Origin: Streptomyces albogriseolus
Lineage (GTDB): Bacteria > Actinomycetota > Actinomycetes > Streptomycetales > Streptomycetaceae
Length of the DNA stretch: 64,000 nt
Assembly: GCA_014650475.1 (NCBI GenBank)
Contig: BMVA01000011.1
Location: forward strand, 62,001 to 126,000
Reading direction: 5' to 3'
Both the position numbers and the translations under genes were made by a program. Shown in pieces: positions 42,164 through 53,551 of this stretch. The notes under the pieces were generated by a model. That model was not told the DNA's origin. It ran no database searches and saw only the letters and a program-made list of their open reading frames with translations. Position 1 is the stretch's first letter; every line of letters starts with the position of its first letter.

Positions 42164-43446
42164 GTGAGCTTCCCGTCGACGAGCGTGGCCTTGCCCCGGA
42201 GCCAGGTGTGGGTGACACGGCCCGGCAGCTCGCGGCCCTCGTAGGGCGTGTTGCGGCTGCGCGAGGCGAAGCCCGCGGGGTCCACCGGTCCACGGTATGC
42301 CGTGTCGACGAGGGTGAGGTTGGCGGGCTCACCTGCCGAGACGGGGCGGCCGTGGCCCTCGGCGCGGCCGATGCGCGCGGGCGTGAAGGACATGCGCTCG
42401 GCGACGCCGGCCCAGTCCAGCAGGCCCGTGTCGACCATCGTCTCCTGGACCACCGACAGCGCGGTCTCCAGGCCGACCATGCCCATGGCGGCGGCGGCCC
42501 ACTCGCAGTCCTTGTCCTCGTGCGGGTGCGGGGCGTGGTCGGTGGCGACGATGTCGATGGTGCCGTCGGCGAGCGCCTCGCGCAGCGCCAGCACGTCGCG
42601 CTCGGTGCGCAGCGGCGGGTTGACCTTGTAGACCGGGTTGTAGGAGCGCACCAGCTCGTCGGTGAGGAGCAGGTGGTGCGGGGTGACCTCGGCGGTGACA
42701 CGGATGCCGCGGGACTTGGCCCAGCGGACGATCTCCACGGAGCCGGCGGTCGACAGGTGGCAGATGTGGACGCGGGAGCCGACGTGGTCGGCGAGCAGCA
42801 CGTCGCGGGCGATGACCGACTCCTCCGCGACGGCCGGCCAGCCGCCGAGGCCCAGCTCGGCGGAGACGACGCCCTCGTTCATCTGGGCGCCCTCGGTGAG
42901 GCGGGGCTCCTGGGCGTGCTGGGCGACGACGCCGTCGAAGGCCTTCACGTACTCCAGGGCGCGGCGCATGATCACGGCGTCGTGGACGCACTTGCCGTCG
43001 TCGGAGAAGACGGTGACGCCGGCCGCGGACTCGTGCATCGCGCCCAGCTCGGCGAGCTTCTTCCCCTCCAGGCCGACGGTGACGGCGCCGATCGGCTGCA
43101 CGTCGCAGTAGCCGTGCTCCTTTCCGAGCCGCCAGACCTGCTCGACGACGCCGGCGGTGTCGGCGACCGGGAAGGTGTTGGCCATGGCGAACACGGCGGT
43201 GTAGCCGCCGCTCGCGGCGGCGCGGGTGCCGGTCAGCACGGTCTCGGAGTCCTCGCGGCCGGGCTCGCGCAGATGGGTGTGCAGGTCGACCAGGCCCGGC
43301 AGCAGCACCTTGCCGCCGGCCTCGACGACCTCGGCGCCCTCGGCGGACAGCCCGCTGCCCACCTCGGCGACGGTCCCGCCGTCGATCAGCACGTCCTGCG
43401 GCTCGCCGCCGAGCACCTTCGCACCACGGATCAGGGTCTTGCTCAT
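42160..43446 (-). CDS. pyrC: Dihydroorotase
   Basis: PyrC closes carbamoyl aspartate to dihydroorotate. The 428-residue type I enzyme has the metal motif [12 protein letters not shown], the histidine block [10 protein letters not shown] and VTPHH, and TDHAPHP with the catalytic aspartate. Its ATG at 43446 follows pyrB by four bases, and its stop overlaps the next start. The glycine-rich VFSDDGKCV stretch is normal for this group. Confidence 0.96.
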   Translation of the reverse strand: MSKTLIRGAKVLGGEPQDVLIDGGTVAEVGSGLSAEGAEVVEAGGKVLLPGLVDLHTHLREPGREDSETVLTGTRAAASGGYTAVFAMANTFPVADTAGVVEQVWRLGKEHGYCDVQPIGAVTVGLEGKKLAELGAMHESAAGVTVFSDDGKCVHDAVIMRRALEYVKAFDGVVAQHAQEPRLTEGAQMNEGVVSAELGLGGWPAVAEESVIARDVLLADHVGSRVHICHLSTAGSVEIVRWAKSRGIRVTAEVTPHHLLLTDELVRSYNPVYKVNPPLRTERDVLALREALADGTIDIVATDHAPHPHEDKDCEWAAAAMGMVGLETALSVVQETMVDTGLLDWAGVAERMSFTPARIGRAEGHGRPVSAGEPANLTLVDTAYRGPVDPAGFASRSRNTPYEGRELPGRVTHTWLRGKATLVDGKLT

Positions 43447-43450
43447 CGTC

Positions 43451-44446
43451 TCAGTTCTCCTCGGCGGTACGGGCGGGGGCGGCGGGCGTGCCGGCCGTCT
43501 GGAACTCGGCTCCGCCGAGCAGCAGGTACAGGACGGCCATCCGGATGGAGACGCCGTTGGTGACCTGTTCGACGACGGTGCAGCGGTCGGAGTCGGCGAC
43601 CTCGGCGGTGATCTCCATGCCGCGGACCATCGGGCCGGGGTGCATCACGATCGCGTGCCCCGGCATCCGCGCCATGCGGTCGCCGTCGAGGCCGTAGCGG
43701 CGGGAGTACTCGCGCTCGGTGGGGAAGAACGCGGCGTTCATCCGCTCGCGCTGGACGCGCAGCATCATCACCGCGTCGGACTTGGGCAGCGTGGAGTCCA
43801 GGTCGTAGGAGACCTCGCAGGGCCAGGTCTCGACGCCGACCGGGAGCAGGGTGGGCGGGGCGACGAGCGTGACCTCGGCGCCGAGGGTGTGCAGCAGGTC
43901 GACGTTGGAGCGGGCGACCCGGCTGTGCAGGACGTCGCCGACGAGGGTGATGCGGCGGCCGTTCAGGTCCTGGCCGAGCCCGGCGTCCCGGCCGACGAGC
44001 CGGCGCCGCATGGTGAACGCGTCGAGCAGCGCCTGGGTGGGGTGCTGGTGGGTGCCGTCTCCGGCGTTGATGACGTGGGCGTCGATCCAGCCGGACGTGG
44101 CGAGCCGGTAGGGGGCGCCGGAGGCGCCGTGCCGGATGACGACCGCGTCGACGCCCATGGCCTCCAGGGTCTGGGCGGTGTCCTTCAGGGACTCGCCCTT
44201 GGAGACGCTGGAGCCCTTGGCGGAGAAGTTGATGACGTCCGCGGACAGCCGCTTCTCGGCGGCCTCGAAGGAGATCCGGGTGCGGGTGGAGTCCTCGAAG
44301 AAGAGGTTGACGACGGTACGGCCGCGCAGGGTGGGGAGTTTCTTGATCGGCCGGTCGGCCACCCGGGCCATCTCCTCGGCGGTGTCGAGGATGAGGACGG
44401 CGTCGTCGCGGGTGAGGTCGGCGGCCGAGATGAGATGACGCTGCAT
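43451..44446 (-). CDS. pyrB: Aspartate carbamoyltransferase catalytic subunit
   Basis: PyrB joins carbamoyl phosphate and aspartate. The 331-residue protein shows the carbamoyl-phosphate motif [30 protein letters not shown], and the aspartate-site block [11 protein letters not shown]. No regulatory subunit PyrI is encoded nearby, as usual in Actinobacteria. It lies 106 bases after pyrR. Confidence 0.96.
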   Translation of the reverse strand: MQRHLISAADLTRDDAVLILDTAEEMARVADRPIKKLPTLRGRTVVNLFFEDSTRTRISFEAAEKRLSADVINFSAKGSSVSKGESLKDTAQTLEAMGVDAVVIRHGASGAPYRLATSGWIDAHVINAGDGTHQHPTQALLDAFTMRRRLVGRDAGLGQDLNGRRITLVGDVLHSRVARSNVDLLHTLGAEVTLVAPPTLLPVGVETWPCEVSYDLDSTLPKSDAVMMLRVQRERMNAAFFPTEREYSRRYGLDGDRMARMPGHAIVMHPGPMVRGMEITAEVADSDRCTVVEQVTNGVSIRMAVLYLLLGGAEFQTAGTPAAPARTAEEN

Positions 44447-44552
44447 CTGTCAGGCTCCGTAAAGGCAGTTCAATGAGGCGAAATCGGGCAGACGGGTACG
44501 CGCGTGGGCGTGCCGCGCCGGCGCACACCCGTCCGGCGTGCGCTTCGCGGTG

Positions 44553-45137
44553 CTACTGGGGGGTCTGCTTGGCGCCGAGCAGCACGGTGTCGCGGCCGTC
44601 CTCCTCGGCGAGCAGGACCTTGACCGTCTCCCGCAGCGACGTGGGAAGGTTCTTGCCGACGTAGTCGGCGCGGATGGGCAGTTCGCGGTGGCCGCGGTCG
44701 ACGAGCACGGCCAGCTGGACCGCGCGGGGGCGGCCGATGTCGTTCAGCGCGTCGAGGGCGGCGCGGATGGTGCGGCCGGAGAAGAGCACGTCGTCGACGA
44801 GGACGACGAGCTTGCCGTCGATGCCGTCACCGGGGATCTCGGTGCGGGCCAGCGCACGCGGCGGCTGCATGCGCAGGTCGTCGCGGTACATGGTGATGTC
44901 GAGCGAGCCGACCGGGACCTTGCGCTCGGTGATCTGCTCGAGCTTGTCGGCGAGCCGCCGGGCGAGGAAGACGCCCCGGGTCGGGATGCCGAGGAGCACC
45001 ACGTCGTCGGCGCCCTTGGCGCGCTCGACGATCTCGTGGGCGATGCGGGTCATGACCCGCGCGATGTCGGGGGCCTCGAGTACGGGCCGTGCGTCCGCGT
45101 GCGACGTGGGCGGCGGCTGCGGGTCCTGCGTGTCCAT
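44553..45137 (-). CDS. pyrR: PyrR regulator / uracil phosphoribosyltransferase
   Basis: PyrR binds pyr mRNA in response to UMP and also has weak uracil phosphoribosyltransferase activity. The 194-residue protein has the PRPP loop [19 protein letters not shown] and the PyrR block [16 protein letters not shown]. It is the first gene of pyrR-pyrB-pyrC-PH-carA-carB-pyrD-pyrF. Its own leader holds a PyrR-type stem-loop over the ribosome binding site, so translation repression is expected, as shown in mycobacteria. Confidence 0.96.
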   Translation of the reverse strand: MDTQDPQPPPTSHADARPVLEAPDIARVMTRIAHEIVERAKGADDVVLLGIPTRGVFLARRLADKLEQITERKVPVGSLDITMYRDDLRMQPPRALARTEIPGDGIDGKLVVLVDDVLFSGRTIRAALDALNDIGRPRAVQLAVLVDRGHRELPIRADYVGKNLPTSLRETVKVLLAEEDGRDTVLLGAKQTPQ

Positions 45138-45149
45138 ACGAAACGGACC

Positions 45150-45183
45150 TCCTTCTCCGCCTCACGGGACGGACCTTAAAGGA
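45150..45183 (-). promoter_or_regulatory. PyrR-binding RNA stem-loop over the pyrR ribosome binding site
   Basis: On the minus strand TCCTT (45179-45183) pairs with AAGGA (45150-45154), and inside UCCG pairs with CGGA around the loop TCCCGTGAGG, with the purine-rich GUGAGG typical of PyrR binding loops. The closing AAGGA is part of the AAGGAGG ribosome binding site of pyrR, 12 bases before the ATG. Binding of PyrR-UMP would hide the site. AGGCTA at 45202-45207 reads as a TAGCCT -10 box on the minus strand. Confidence 0.7.
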
Positions 45184-45301
45184 CGTCGGATTGCGTTCCT
45201 CAGGCTAGCAGGTCGTTCTCCGGCCGCAGCGACACCCCTGATCACCCGGATGGAGCAGCCGATCTTCGCTACCACGGAAGAGTCGGTGTGGACCATTCGG
45301 C

Positions 45302-45344
45302 TTGACGCACGAGAGTAACGCTGCGTAACCTCACAGTGAGTTAC
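45302..45344 (+). promoter_or_regulatory. bldD promoter with BldD autoregulatory palindrome
   Basis: TTGACG at 45302-45307 and TAACCT at 45326-45331 are an 18-base-spaced -35/-10 pair. The imperfect palindrome GTAACCTCACAGTGAGTTAC (45325-45344) overlaps the -10 box and fits the BldD operator pattern, TNAC half-sites facing GTNA. BldD of S. coelicolor is known to repress its own promoter at such a site, so negative autoregulation is expected. Confidence 0.75.
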
Positions 45345-45399
45345 CAGCCGCGCGGCATGGAATCCAGCCATCCGCGTCGACACAGTGCCGGGGAGCTAT

Positions 45400-45903
45400 A
45401 TGTCCAGCGAATACGCCAAACAGCTCGGGGCCAAGCTCCGGGCGATCCGCACCCAGCAGGGCCTTTCCCTCCACGGTGTCGAGGAGAAGTCCCAGGGCCG
45501 CTGGAAGGCGGTCGTGGTCGGTTCGTACGAGCGCGGCGACCGCGCCGTGACCGTGCAGCGCCTTGCGGAGCTGGCGGACTTCTACGGCGTCCCGGTGCAG
45601 GAGCTGCTGCCGGGCACCACCCCGGGCGGCGCCGCCGAGCCGCCGCCGAAGCTGGTCCTGGACCTGGAGCGGCTGGCCACGGTGCCGGCCGAGAAGGCGG
45701 GCCCGCTCCAGCGCTACGCGGCGACGATCCAGTCGCAGCGCGGTGACTACAACGGCAAGGTGCTGTCGATCCGCCAGGACGACCTGCGCACGCTCGCCGT
45801 GATCTACGACCAGTCGCCCTCGGTCCTCACCGAGCAGCTGATCAGCTGGGGCGTGCTGGACGCGGACGCGCGCCGTGCGGTGGCGTCCCACGAGGACGCG
45901 TAG
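45400..45903 (+). CDS. bldD: Developmental master regulator BldD
   Basis: BldD represses sporulation genes during growth and dimerises on tetrameric cyclic di-GMP. The 167-residue protein has an XRE-type helix-turn-helix at residues 10-70 (LRAIRTQQGLSLHGVEEKS and SYERGDRAVTVQRLAELAD) and the c-di-GMP signature R-x-D-x8-R-x-x-D near 114-128 (RGDYNGKVLSIRQDD). GGGGAG lies six bases before ATG 45400; an in-frame ATG at 45385 would add five residues. It is SCO1489 in S. coelicolor. It is divergent from the pyr operon and followed by a strong terminator. Confidence 0.97.
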   Translation: MSSEYAKQLGAKLRAIRTQQGLSLHGVEEKSQGRWKAVVVGSYERGDRAVTVQRLAELADFYGVPVQELLPGTTPGGAAEPPPKLVLDLERLATVPAEKAGPLQRYAATIQSQRGDYNGKVLSIRQDDLRTLAVIYDQSPSVLTEQLISWGVLDADARRAVASHEDA

Positions 45904-45929
45904 GCGCTCCGCGGGGGCGCAGAAACGTG

Positions 45930-45977
45930 CCGCCGGGGTGCGGGAACCTTGTGGTTCCCGCACCCCGGCGGTTTTTT
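45930..45977 (+). terminator. Strong intrinsic terminator after bldD
   Basis: A 19-base perfect stem (45930-45948 with 45953-45971), a ttgt loop and six T residues begin 26 bases after the bldD stop. It is the only clear T-tailed terminator in the window. It isolates bldD from the convergent nusB gene. The stretch to 46071 shows nothing else. Confidence 0.95.
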
Positions 45978-46071
45978 CGTCTGCCGACCGCGTTTCGTTG
46001 TCGGCCGCGGGCCGTCCAGCGCTGAGCGCGCAGTTCCCCGCGCCCCTGAGGGGCGCTTACCGACGGGCGGC

Positions 46072-46503
46072 TTACTGGTCGCGGCGCAGGGACGGCTTGA
46101 GTTCCTTCAGGCGGCCGAGGAGGCCGTTCACGAACGAGGGGGACTCGTCCGTGGAGAACTCCTTCGCCAGCTGCACCATCTCGTCCAGCACGACCGCGTC
46201 CGGAGTCTCGTCGACCCAGATCAGCTCGTACGCGCCGAGCCGCAGGATGGAGCGGTCCACGACCGGCATCCGGTCGAGCGTCCAGCCGACCGAGTACTGG
46301 GCGATCAGCTCGTCGATCCGCTTCGCGTGCTCCGCGTAGCCCTCGACGAGCTGCATCGTGTACTCGCTCACCGGCGGCTGCCGGGTGTCCGTCCGGGAGT
46401 GCCGGATCCAGTCGGCGAGGACCGTCAGGACCTCGGTGCCGCGCTGGTCGCCCTCGAAGATGATCTGGAAGGCGCGCTTGCGGGCCGTGTTGCGGGCAGC
46501 CAC
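46072..46503 (-). CDS. nusB: Transcription antitermination factor NusB
   Basis: NusB with NusE binds boxA in rRNA leaders. The 143-residue helical protein starts AARNTARKRAFQIIFEGDQ and has VDRSILRLGAYELIWVDETP and SFVNGLLGRL, the standard NusB blocks. It lies two bases after efp on the same strand; efp-nusB pairing is conserved in bacteria. Confidence 0.95.
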   Translation of the reverse strand: MAARNTARKRAFQIIFEGDQRGTEVLTVLADWIRHSRTDTRQPPVSEYTMQLVEGYAEHAKRIDELIAQYSVGWTLDRMPVVDRSILRLGAYELIWVDETPDAVVLDEMVQLAKEFSTDESPSFVNGLLGRLKELKPSLRRDQ

Positions 46504-46505
46504 GG

Positions 46506-47072
46506 TTAGCTGTTCACCCGGCCGAGGTAGTCGCTCGTACGGGTGTCGACCTTGATCTTCTCACCGGTGGTGATGAAGAGCGGGACCTGGATCTGGTGGC
46601 CGGTCTCCAGCGTGGCGGGCTTGGTGCCGCCGGTGGAGCGGTCGCCCTGGACGCCGGGCTCGGTCTCCTGGATGGTCAGCTCGACGGCGGCCGGCAGCTC
46701 GACGAAGAGCACCTCGCCCTCGTGCTGGGCGACGGTGGCAGTGAAGCCCTCGACGAGGAAGTTGGCGGCGTCGCCGACGGCCTTGCGGTCGACCATGAGC
46801 TGGTCGTAGGTCTCCATGTCCATGAAGACGAAGTAGTCGCCGTCCATGTAGGAGAACTGCATGTCGCGCTTGTCGACGGTGGCCGTTTCGACCTTGACGC
46901 CGGCGTTGAAGGTCTTGTCGACGACCTTGCCGGAGAGCACGTTCTTGAGCTTGGTGCGCACGAAGGCCGGGCCCTTGCCGGGCTTGACGTGCTGGAACTC
47001 GACGACGGACCAGAGCTGGCCGCCTTCGAGCTTGAGCACCATGCCGTTCTTGAGGTCGTTCGTGGAAGCCAC
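46506..47072 (-). CDS. efp: Elongation factor P
   Basis: EF-P helps ribosomes through proline stretches. The 188-residue protein starts [18 protein letters not shown] at GTG 47072 and has the three beta-barrel domains and the conserved C-terminal block YLGRVNS. The tip loop of domain I reads KPGKGPAF; the PGKGP form is a known actinobacterial type whose lysine works without modification. No epmA or epmB gene is seen here. It lies 70 bases after the M24-family gene. Confidence 0.95.
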   Translation of the reverse strand: MASTNDLKNGMVLKLEGGQLWSVVEFQHVKPGKGPAFVRTKLKNVLSGKVVDKTFNAGVKVETATVDKRDMQFSYMDGDYFVFMDMETYDQLMVDRKAVGDAANFLVEGFTATVAQHEGEVLFVELPAAVELTIQETEPGVQGDRSTGGTKPATLETGHQIQVPLFITTGEKIKVDTRTSDYLGRVNS

Positions 47073-47142
47073 GGTTGCGGAATCTCCTGGACTGGACTGA
47101 CGTGGACGACGGCCGGGGCGAAGGCAGGCGCACTGCGCGAGG

Positions 47143-48249
47143 CTAGAGCGCGAGCAGCTCCTTGGTCGTGATGGTGAGTAGCTCGGGTCCGCCGTCCGCC
47201 TCGGGGCGCACGACGAGCGTGTCATCGATCCGGACCCCGCCCCGGCCGGGGAGGTGGACCCCCGGCTCGACGGTGACCGGCACGCAAGCGTCCAGTTTAC
47301 CCATGGCCGCCGGGGTCAATTGAGGGTCCTCGTCGATTTCCAGTCCGACGCCGTGACCGGTGAGGACCGGAAGCGCCTCGGCGTACCCGGCGGAGTCCAG
47401 CACCTGGCGGGCCGCACGGTCCACGTCACGGCATGCGGCGCCGGGCACCAGGGATTCGCGTCCCGCGCGCTGGGCGGAGAACACCAGGTCGTACAGCTCG
47501 ATCTGCCAGTCGGCCGGGGCGGTGCCGATGACGAAGGTGCGGCCGATCTCGCAGCGGTAGCCGCGGTAGGTGGCGCCGAGGCAGACGGAGAGGAAGTCGC
47601 CCTCCTCCACCCGGCGGTCGGTGGGGCGGTGGCCGGGGCGGCCGGCGTTGGGGCCGGTGGCGACCGAGGTGGGGAAGGCCGGACCGTCGGCGCCGTGGTC
47701 GACCAGGCGGCGCTCCAGTTCCAGGGCGAGGTGGCGTTCGGTGCGGCCGACCAGGATGGACTCCAGGAGTTCGCCCAGGGCCTGGTCGGCGATCTCCGCA
47801 CCGATGCGCAGACAGGAGATCTCCTCCTCGTCCTTGACCACACGGAGCTGTTCGACCGCGCCGCCGACGCCGGTGAGGCGCAGCCGGGGGGCCGTCTCGC
47901 GGATCGCGCGGTGCCGGGTGACGGTGAGGTGGTGCTCCTCCACGGCGAGGACGTCGACGCCCTGGGCGAGAGCGAGGGCGGCGGCCTCCACGGCGGGGTC
48001 GCCGCCGATGCCGGTCATGACGTGCAGGCGCAGGGCCTCGTCGGGACGGTTGTGCGGGATGCGGTCGTCCGGGGGCTCCGCGCACACCAGTACGTCCTCG
48101 GTCCTGCCGAGCAGCAGCACGGCGTTCCCGCGGGCGGCGCCGGACAGGTAGCGGACGTTGGCGGGCCGGGACACCAGCGCGGCGGTGCTGCCGCTCGCGT
48201 TGCAGTGATCCCGGAGGCGCGTCCGGCGGACCGCGTAGACCTCAGACAT
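47143..48249 (-). CDS. M24-family aminopeptidase-like protein with altered metal ligands
   Basis: The 368-residue protein has a creatinase-like N-terminal domain and the pita-bread M24 fold, as in Xaa-Pro peptidases, in the usual place next to efp. Of the five metal ligands, the first aspartate is Cys ([19 protein letters not shown], usually VDFGA...GYxSD), the second is Glu, and the last glutamate is Asp (VRIDDTLVV). The [12 protein letters not shown] histidine and VEPG glutamate remain, but the second histidine of VHE is Asp. It may be inactive or use different metals. Confidence 0.75.
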   Translation of the reverse strand: MSEVYAVRRTRLRDHCNASGSTAALVSRPANVRYLSGAARGNAVLLLGRTEDVLVCAEPPDDRIPHNRPDEALRLHVMTGIGGDPAVEAAALALAQGVDVLAVEEHHLTVTRHRAIRETAPRLRLTGVGGAVEQLRVVKDEEEISCLRIGAEIADQALGELLESILVGRTERHLALELERRLVDHGADGPAFPTSVATGPNAGRPGHRPTDRRVEEGDFLSVCLGATYRGYRCEIGRTFVIGTAPADWQIELYDLVFSAQRAGRESLVPGAACRDVDRAARQVLDSAGYAEALPVLTGHGVGLEIDEDPQLTPAAMGKLDACVPVTVEPGVHLPGRGGVRIDDTLVVRPEADGGPELLTITTKELLAL

Positions 48250-48396
48250 GATTCGAGCCTAGGAGCCGCGGCGGGATGTCGCCGGTCGAGCGGGGCCGAC
48301 CGGGGGCCGCGGCCGCTCCGTGCCGGGGCCCGTGCCCTCAGGAGGCCGAGGTCGCCGCTTCGGCGCTCGCCACTGCGGGGCTCACCACTTCGGGGC

Positions 48397-49239
48397 TCAC
48401 CACTTCGGAGGGCTGGCGATCGCCCGGGTGAGGACGTCGTCGAGGATGCGGGCCGTCTCCGGTATGTCCAGCTGGGAGTTGTCGATGATCGGCAGCCCCG
48501 AGCCGTACCAGCCGGCCATACGGCCGTGGATGCGGGCCACCTCCTCGTCGCCGAGGCGGCGGTTGCCGCTGCGCTCCGCGTTGCGCTCCAGGACGACGTC
48601 CAGGCCGGGCAGGAGGACGACGGGCAGCAGGCCGGGGCCGACGTGCCGCTTCCAGCCGCCGAGACCGACGACCGGGCGGTCCGGGAAGACCGCGTCGTCG
48701 AGGATGCACGAGATGCCGTTGGCCAGGAAGTTGCGGGCGGCGAAGCCGCAGGTGCGGCGGGCCAGCCGGTACTGCGCCTCGGAGTTGTCGTTCCAGCCGG
48801 TCTGCGGGTCGGCGAAGCCGGAGCGGACCCATTCGCGGACGTCGTCGAGGCTGATGTGCGCGGTGGGCACCCGGCGGTGGTCCGCCCAGTACTTGGCCAC
48901 GCTCGTCTTGCCGGCGCCCGCGGGGCCGATGAGCAGCACGGCGAGGGTCGTCGCGGTCGGGTCGGGGGTCGCCGGGGCCTGCGGCGGGCTCGGCATGCCG
49001 ACCGGGCCGCCGGGCGGCAGCGTGACATGGCCGGTGGTGTCCGGCGGCGGGGGCATGGAGGCGTGCTGGGGGCCCGCCGGGGGCGGGGGCGCCGGGTAGC
49101 CGGGGTGCTGGGCGGGCATCGGGGCCGCCGGGCCCTGCTGGTGCTGACCTGGGTGGTGTGCGGCCGGTGACCAGCCGGCGGCCGGTCCGTGCCCCGGCTG
49201 GTGGGGCGGCGGCAGCGGAGAACCCACTGCGTGCTGCAT
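48397..49239 (-). CDS. P-loop ATPase/kinase with proline-rich N-terminus
   Basis: A 280-residue protein with a low-complexity N-terminal 90 residues rich in Pro, His, Gly and Gln, then a P-loop fold with Walker A GPAGAGKTS near 105-113 and the kinase-like stretches SLDDVREWV and DDAVFPDR. The closest look is the AAA/zeta-toxin-like small-molecule kinase group, but the substrate is not visible. ATG 49239 follows GGAG; a GTG 12 codons upstream is less likely. It lies between the M24 gene and aroB. Confidence 0.7.
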   Translation of the reverse strand: MQHAVGSPLPPPHQPGHGPAAGWSPAAHHPGQHQQGPAAPMPAQHPGYPAPPPPAGPQHASMPPPPDTTGHVTLPPGGPVGMPSPPQAPATPDPTATTLAVLLIGPAGAGKTSVAKYWADHRRVPTAHISLDDVREWVRSGFADPQTGWNDNSEAQYRLARRTCGFAARNFLANGISCILDDAVFPDRPVVGLGGWKRHVGPGLLPVVLLPGLDVVLERNAERSGNRRLGDEEVARIHGRMAGWYGSGLPIIDNSQLDIPETARILDDVLTRAIASPPKW

Positions 49240-49370
49240 CCGGTGCCACTCCGTCTCGTACAGGCAATGGGTCACTGACAGCGGGGGCCGTCCCCGCGCT
49301 ACCGAACGGTACCGCCCCCTGCCGCCGTTGTGTGAACGGCCGGGGGCGGTGATGAGTGCCCGTCAGGCGG

Positions 49371-52155
<2,785 letters not shown>

Positions 52156-52336
52156 CGGTGCTCCTCCGTGTTCGCGCCCCGGTACTGCCCTGCGCACGCC
52201 CTTGTTCGCGTACGCGCGCGGCGGGACGGGGTGCGCGGGTCCCGGTCCGCCGTCCTTCGATCCTCCCACGCCGGGCGCGGGCTCCGGCCGCCGGTCCACC
52301 TGACGGACGGCCGGGATCACCGGCCGGCCGCGGGGA

Positions 52337-52672
52337 TCAGGCCCGCTCGCCGCCCTCGCGGCGCGGGGCGTAGGCGCCGAGGAAGTCGGCGCCGCTCGGC
52401 TCGCGGGCGCCCGAGTGGGCAGCGCCGCCGTCCTGGTTCCGCGGGGCGTACGGGCCGAGGAAGTCGGCCCCGCTCGCCTGCGTCCGGACGGGCGCGCCCG
52501 CGCGCGGTGCGCGGCGGGCGGCGACGCGGCGCTTGAGCTTGACCGTCCAGGCCGTCAGGAAGGCGAGCACCACCAGCGCCAGCACGGTGATCTGCACCCA
52601 GTCGGGCAGAAAGCCCAGCAGCGACTCGAACATCTGCGTCTTCCAGGACGCCAGCGGCACGCCTGCGGACAT
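52337..52672 (-). CDS. Small membrane protein with duplicated SGADFLG-x-YAPR motif
   Basis: A 111-residue protein with one hydrophobic segment near residues 18-42 ([20 protein letters not shown]) and a basic cytoplasmic stretch ([15 protein letters not shown]). The tail carries the motif [12 protein letters not shown] and again [12 protein letters not shown], 26 residues apart, with a variable linker. No function is known to me. GGAGGGG lies ahead of ATG 52672; an ATG 13 codons inside is possible. It lies between aroE and aroC, on the same strand. Confidence 0.72.
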   Translation of the reverse strand: MSAGVPLASWKTQMFESLLGFLPDWVQITVLALVVLAFLTAWTVKLKRRVAARRAPRAGAPVRTQASGADFLGPYAPRNQDGGAAHSGAREPSGADFLGAYAPRREGGERA

Positions 52673-52723
52673 GAAAAGGGTCCCCTCCCTCGTGTCCCGC
52701 CCCCTGCGGAACGAGCAGGGATC

Positions 52724-53551
52724 CTACCGGGCTGCCAGGGCCTGTTCACCCGCCCGCCGCATGGCCTCCAGCGGGGCCGGGGAGCGGCCGGTCATCTGCT
52801 CCACCTGGAGCACCGCCTGGTGCACCAGCAGGTCGAGCCCGCCGACCACGGCTCCGCCGTACGCGGACCAGCGCGCCGCGAGGGCCGTCGGCCACGGGTC
52901 GTACAGCACGTCGAAGAGGGCCGCCGGGCGCTCGGGCACGGCGTGGGCGAGGGCGTCGGTGACCCCGGCCGGGGTGGTGCTGACGACCAGCGGCGCGTGC
53001 AGGGCCTCCTCGGCGTCGTCCCAGGCGGCGATCCGCACGGTGACGTCGAGGCGTTCCGCCCACTGCCGCATCTCGTCGGCGCGGGCCTCGCTGCGCACGT
53101 GGACGGCGATCTCTCCGGTGCAGACGCGGGACAGCGCGGCGAGCGCGGAGGAGGCGGTGGCGCCCGCGCCGAGGATCGCGGCGGTGTCCACCTTGTCGAT
53201 GCCGTGCTCGTGCAGCGCGGCGACCATGCCGGGGATGTCGGTGTTGTCGCCGGTGCGGCGGCCGTCCTCGGTGAGGACGACCGTGTTGACCGCGTCGACC
53301 GAGGCCGCCGTCTCGCTGATTGCGTCGAGCAGCGGGATCACGGCCCGCTTCAGCGGCATGGTCAGCGACAGCCCCGCCCACTCCGGTCCGAGGGTCTCGA
53401 AGAAGCCGGGCAACGCCTTCTCGTCGATCTCGAACCGGTCGTAGGTCCAGTCCTCCAGGCCCAGCTCGGCGTAGGCGGCGCGGTGCAGGACGGGCGAGAG
53501 GGAGTGGGCGATCGGGGAGCCGAGCACGGCGGCACGGCGGGCGGGCGCCAT
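52724..53551 (-). CDS. aroE: Shikimate dehydrogenase
   Basis: AroE reduces dehydroshikimate with NADPH. The 275-residue protein has the substrate block GSPIAHSLSPVLHRAAYAEL, catalytic Lys in LSLTMPLKRAVIP, Asp in GDNTDIPGM, and the cofactor loop ILGAGATASSALAAL. The ATG at 53551 overlaps the mltG stop (TGATG). The next gene on this strand is the small membrane protein at 52337. Confidence 0.93.
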   Translation of the reverse strand: MAPARRAAVLGSPIAHSLSPVLHRAAYAELGLEDWTYDRFEIDEKALPGFFETLGPEWAGLSLTMPLKRAVIPLLDAISETAASVDAVNTVVLTEDGRRTGDNTDIPGMVAALHEHGIDKVDTAAILGAGATASSALAALSRVCTGEIAVHVRSEARADEMRQWAERLDVTVRIAAWDDAEEALHAPLVVSTTPAGVTDALAHAVPERPAALFDVLYDPWPTALAARWSAYGGAVVGGLDLLVHQAVLQVEQMTGRSPAPLEAMRRAGEQALAAR

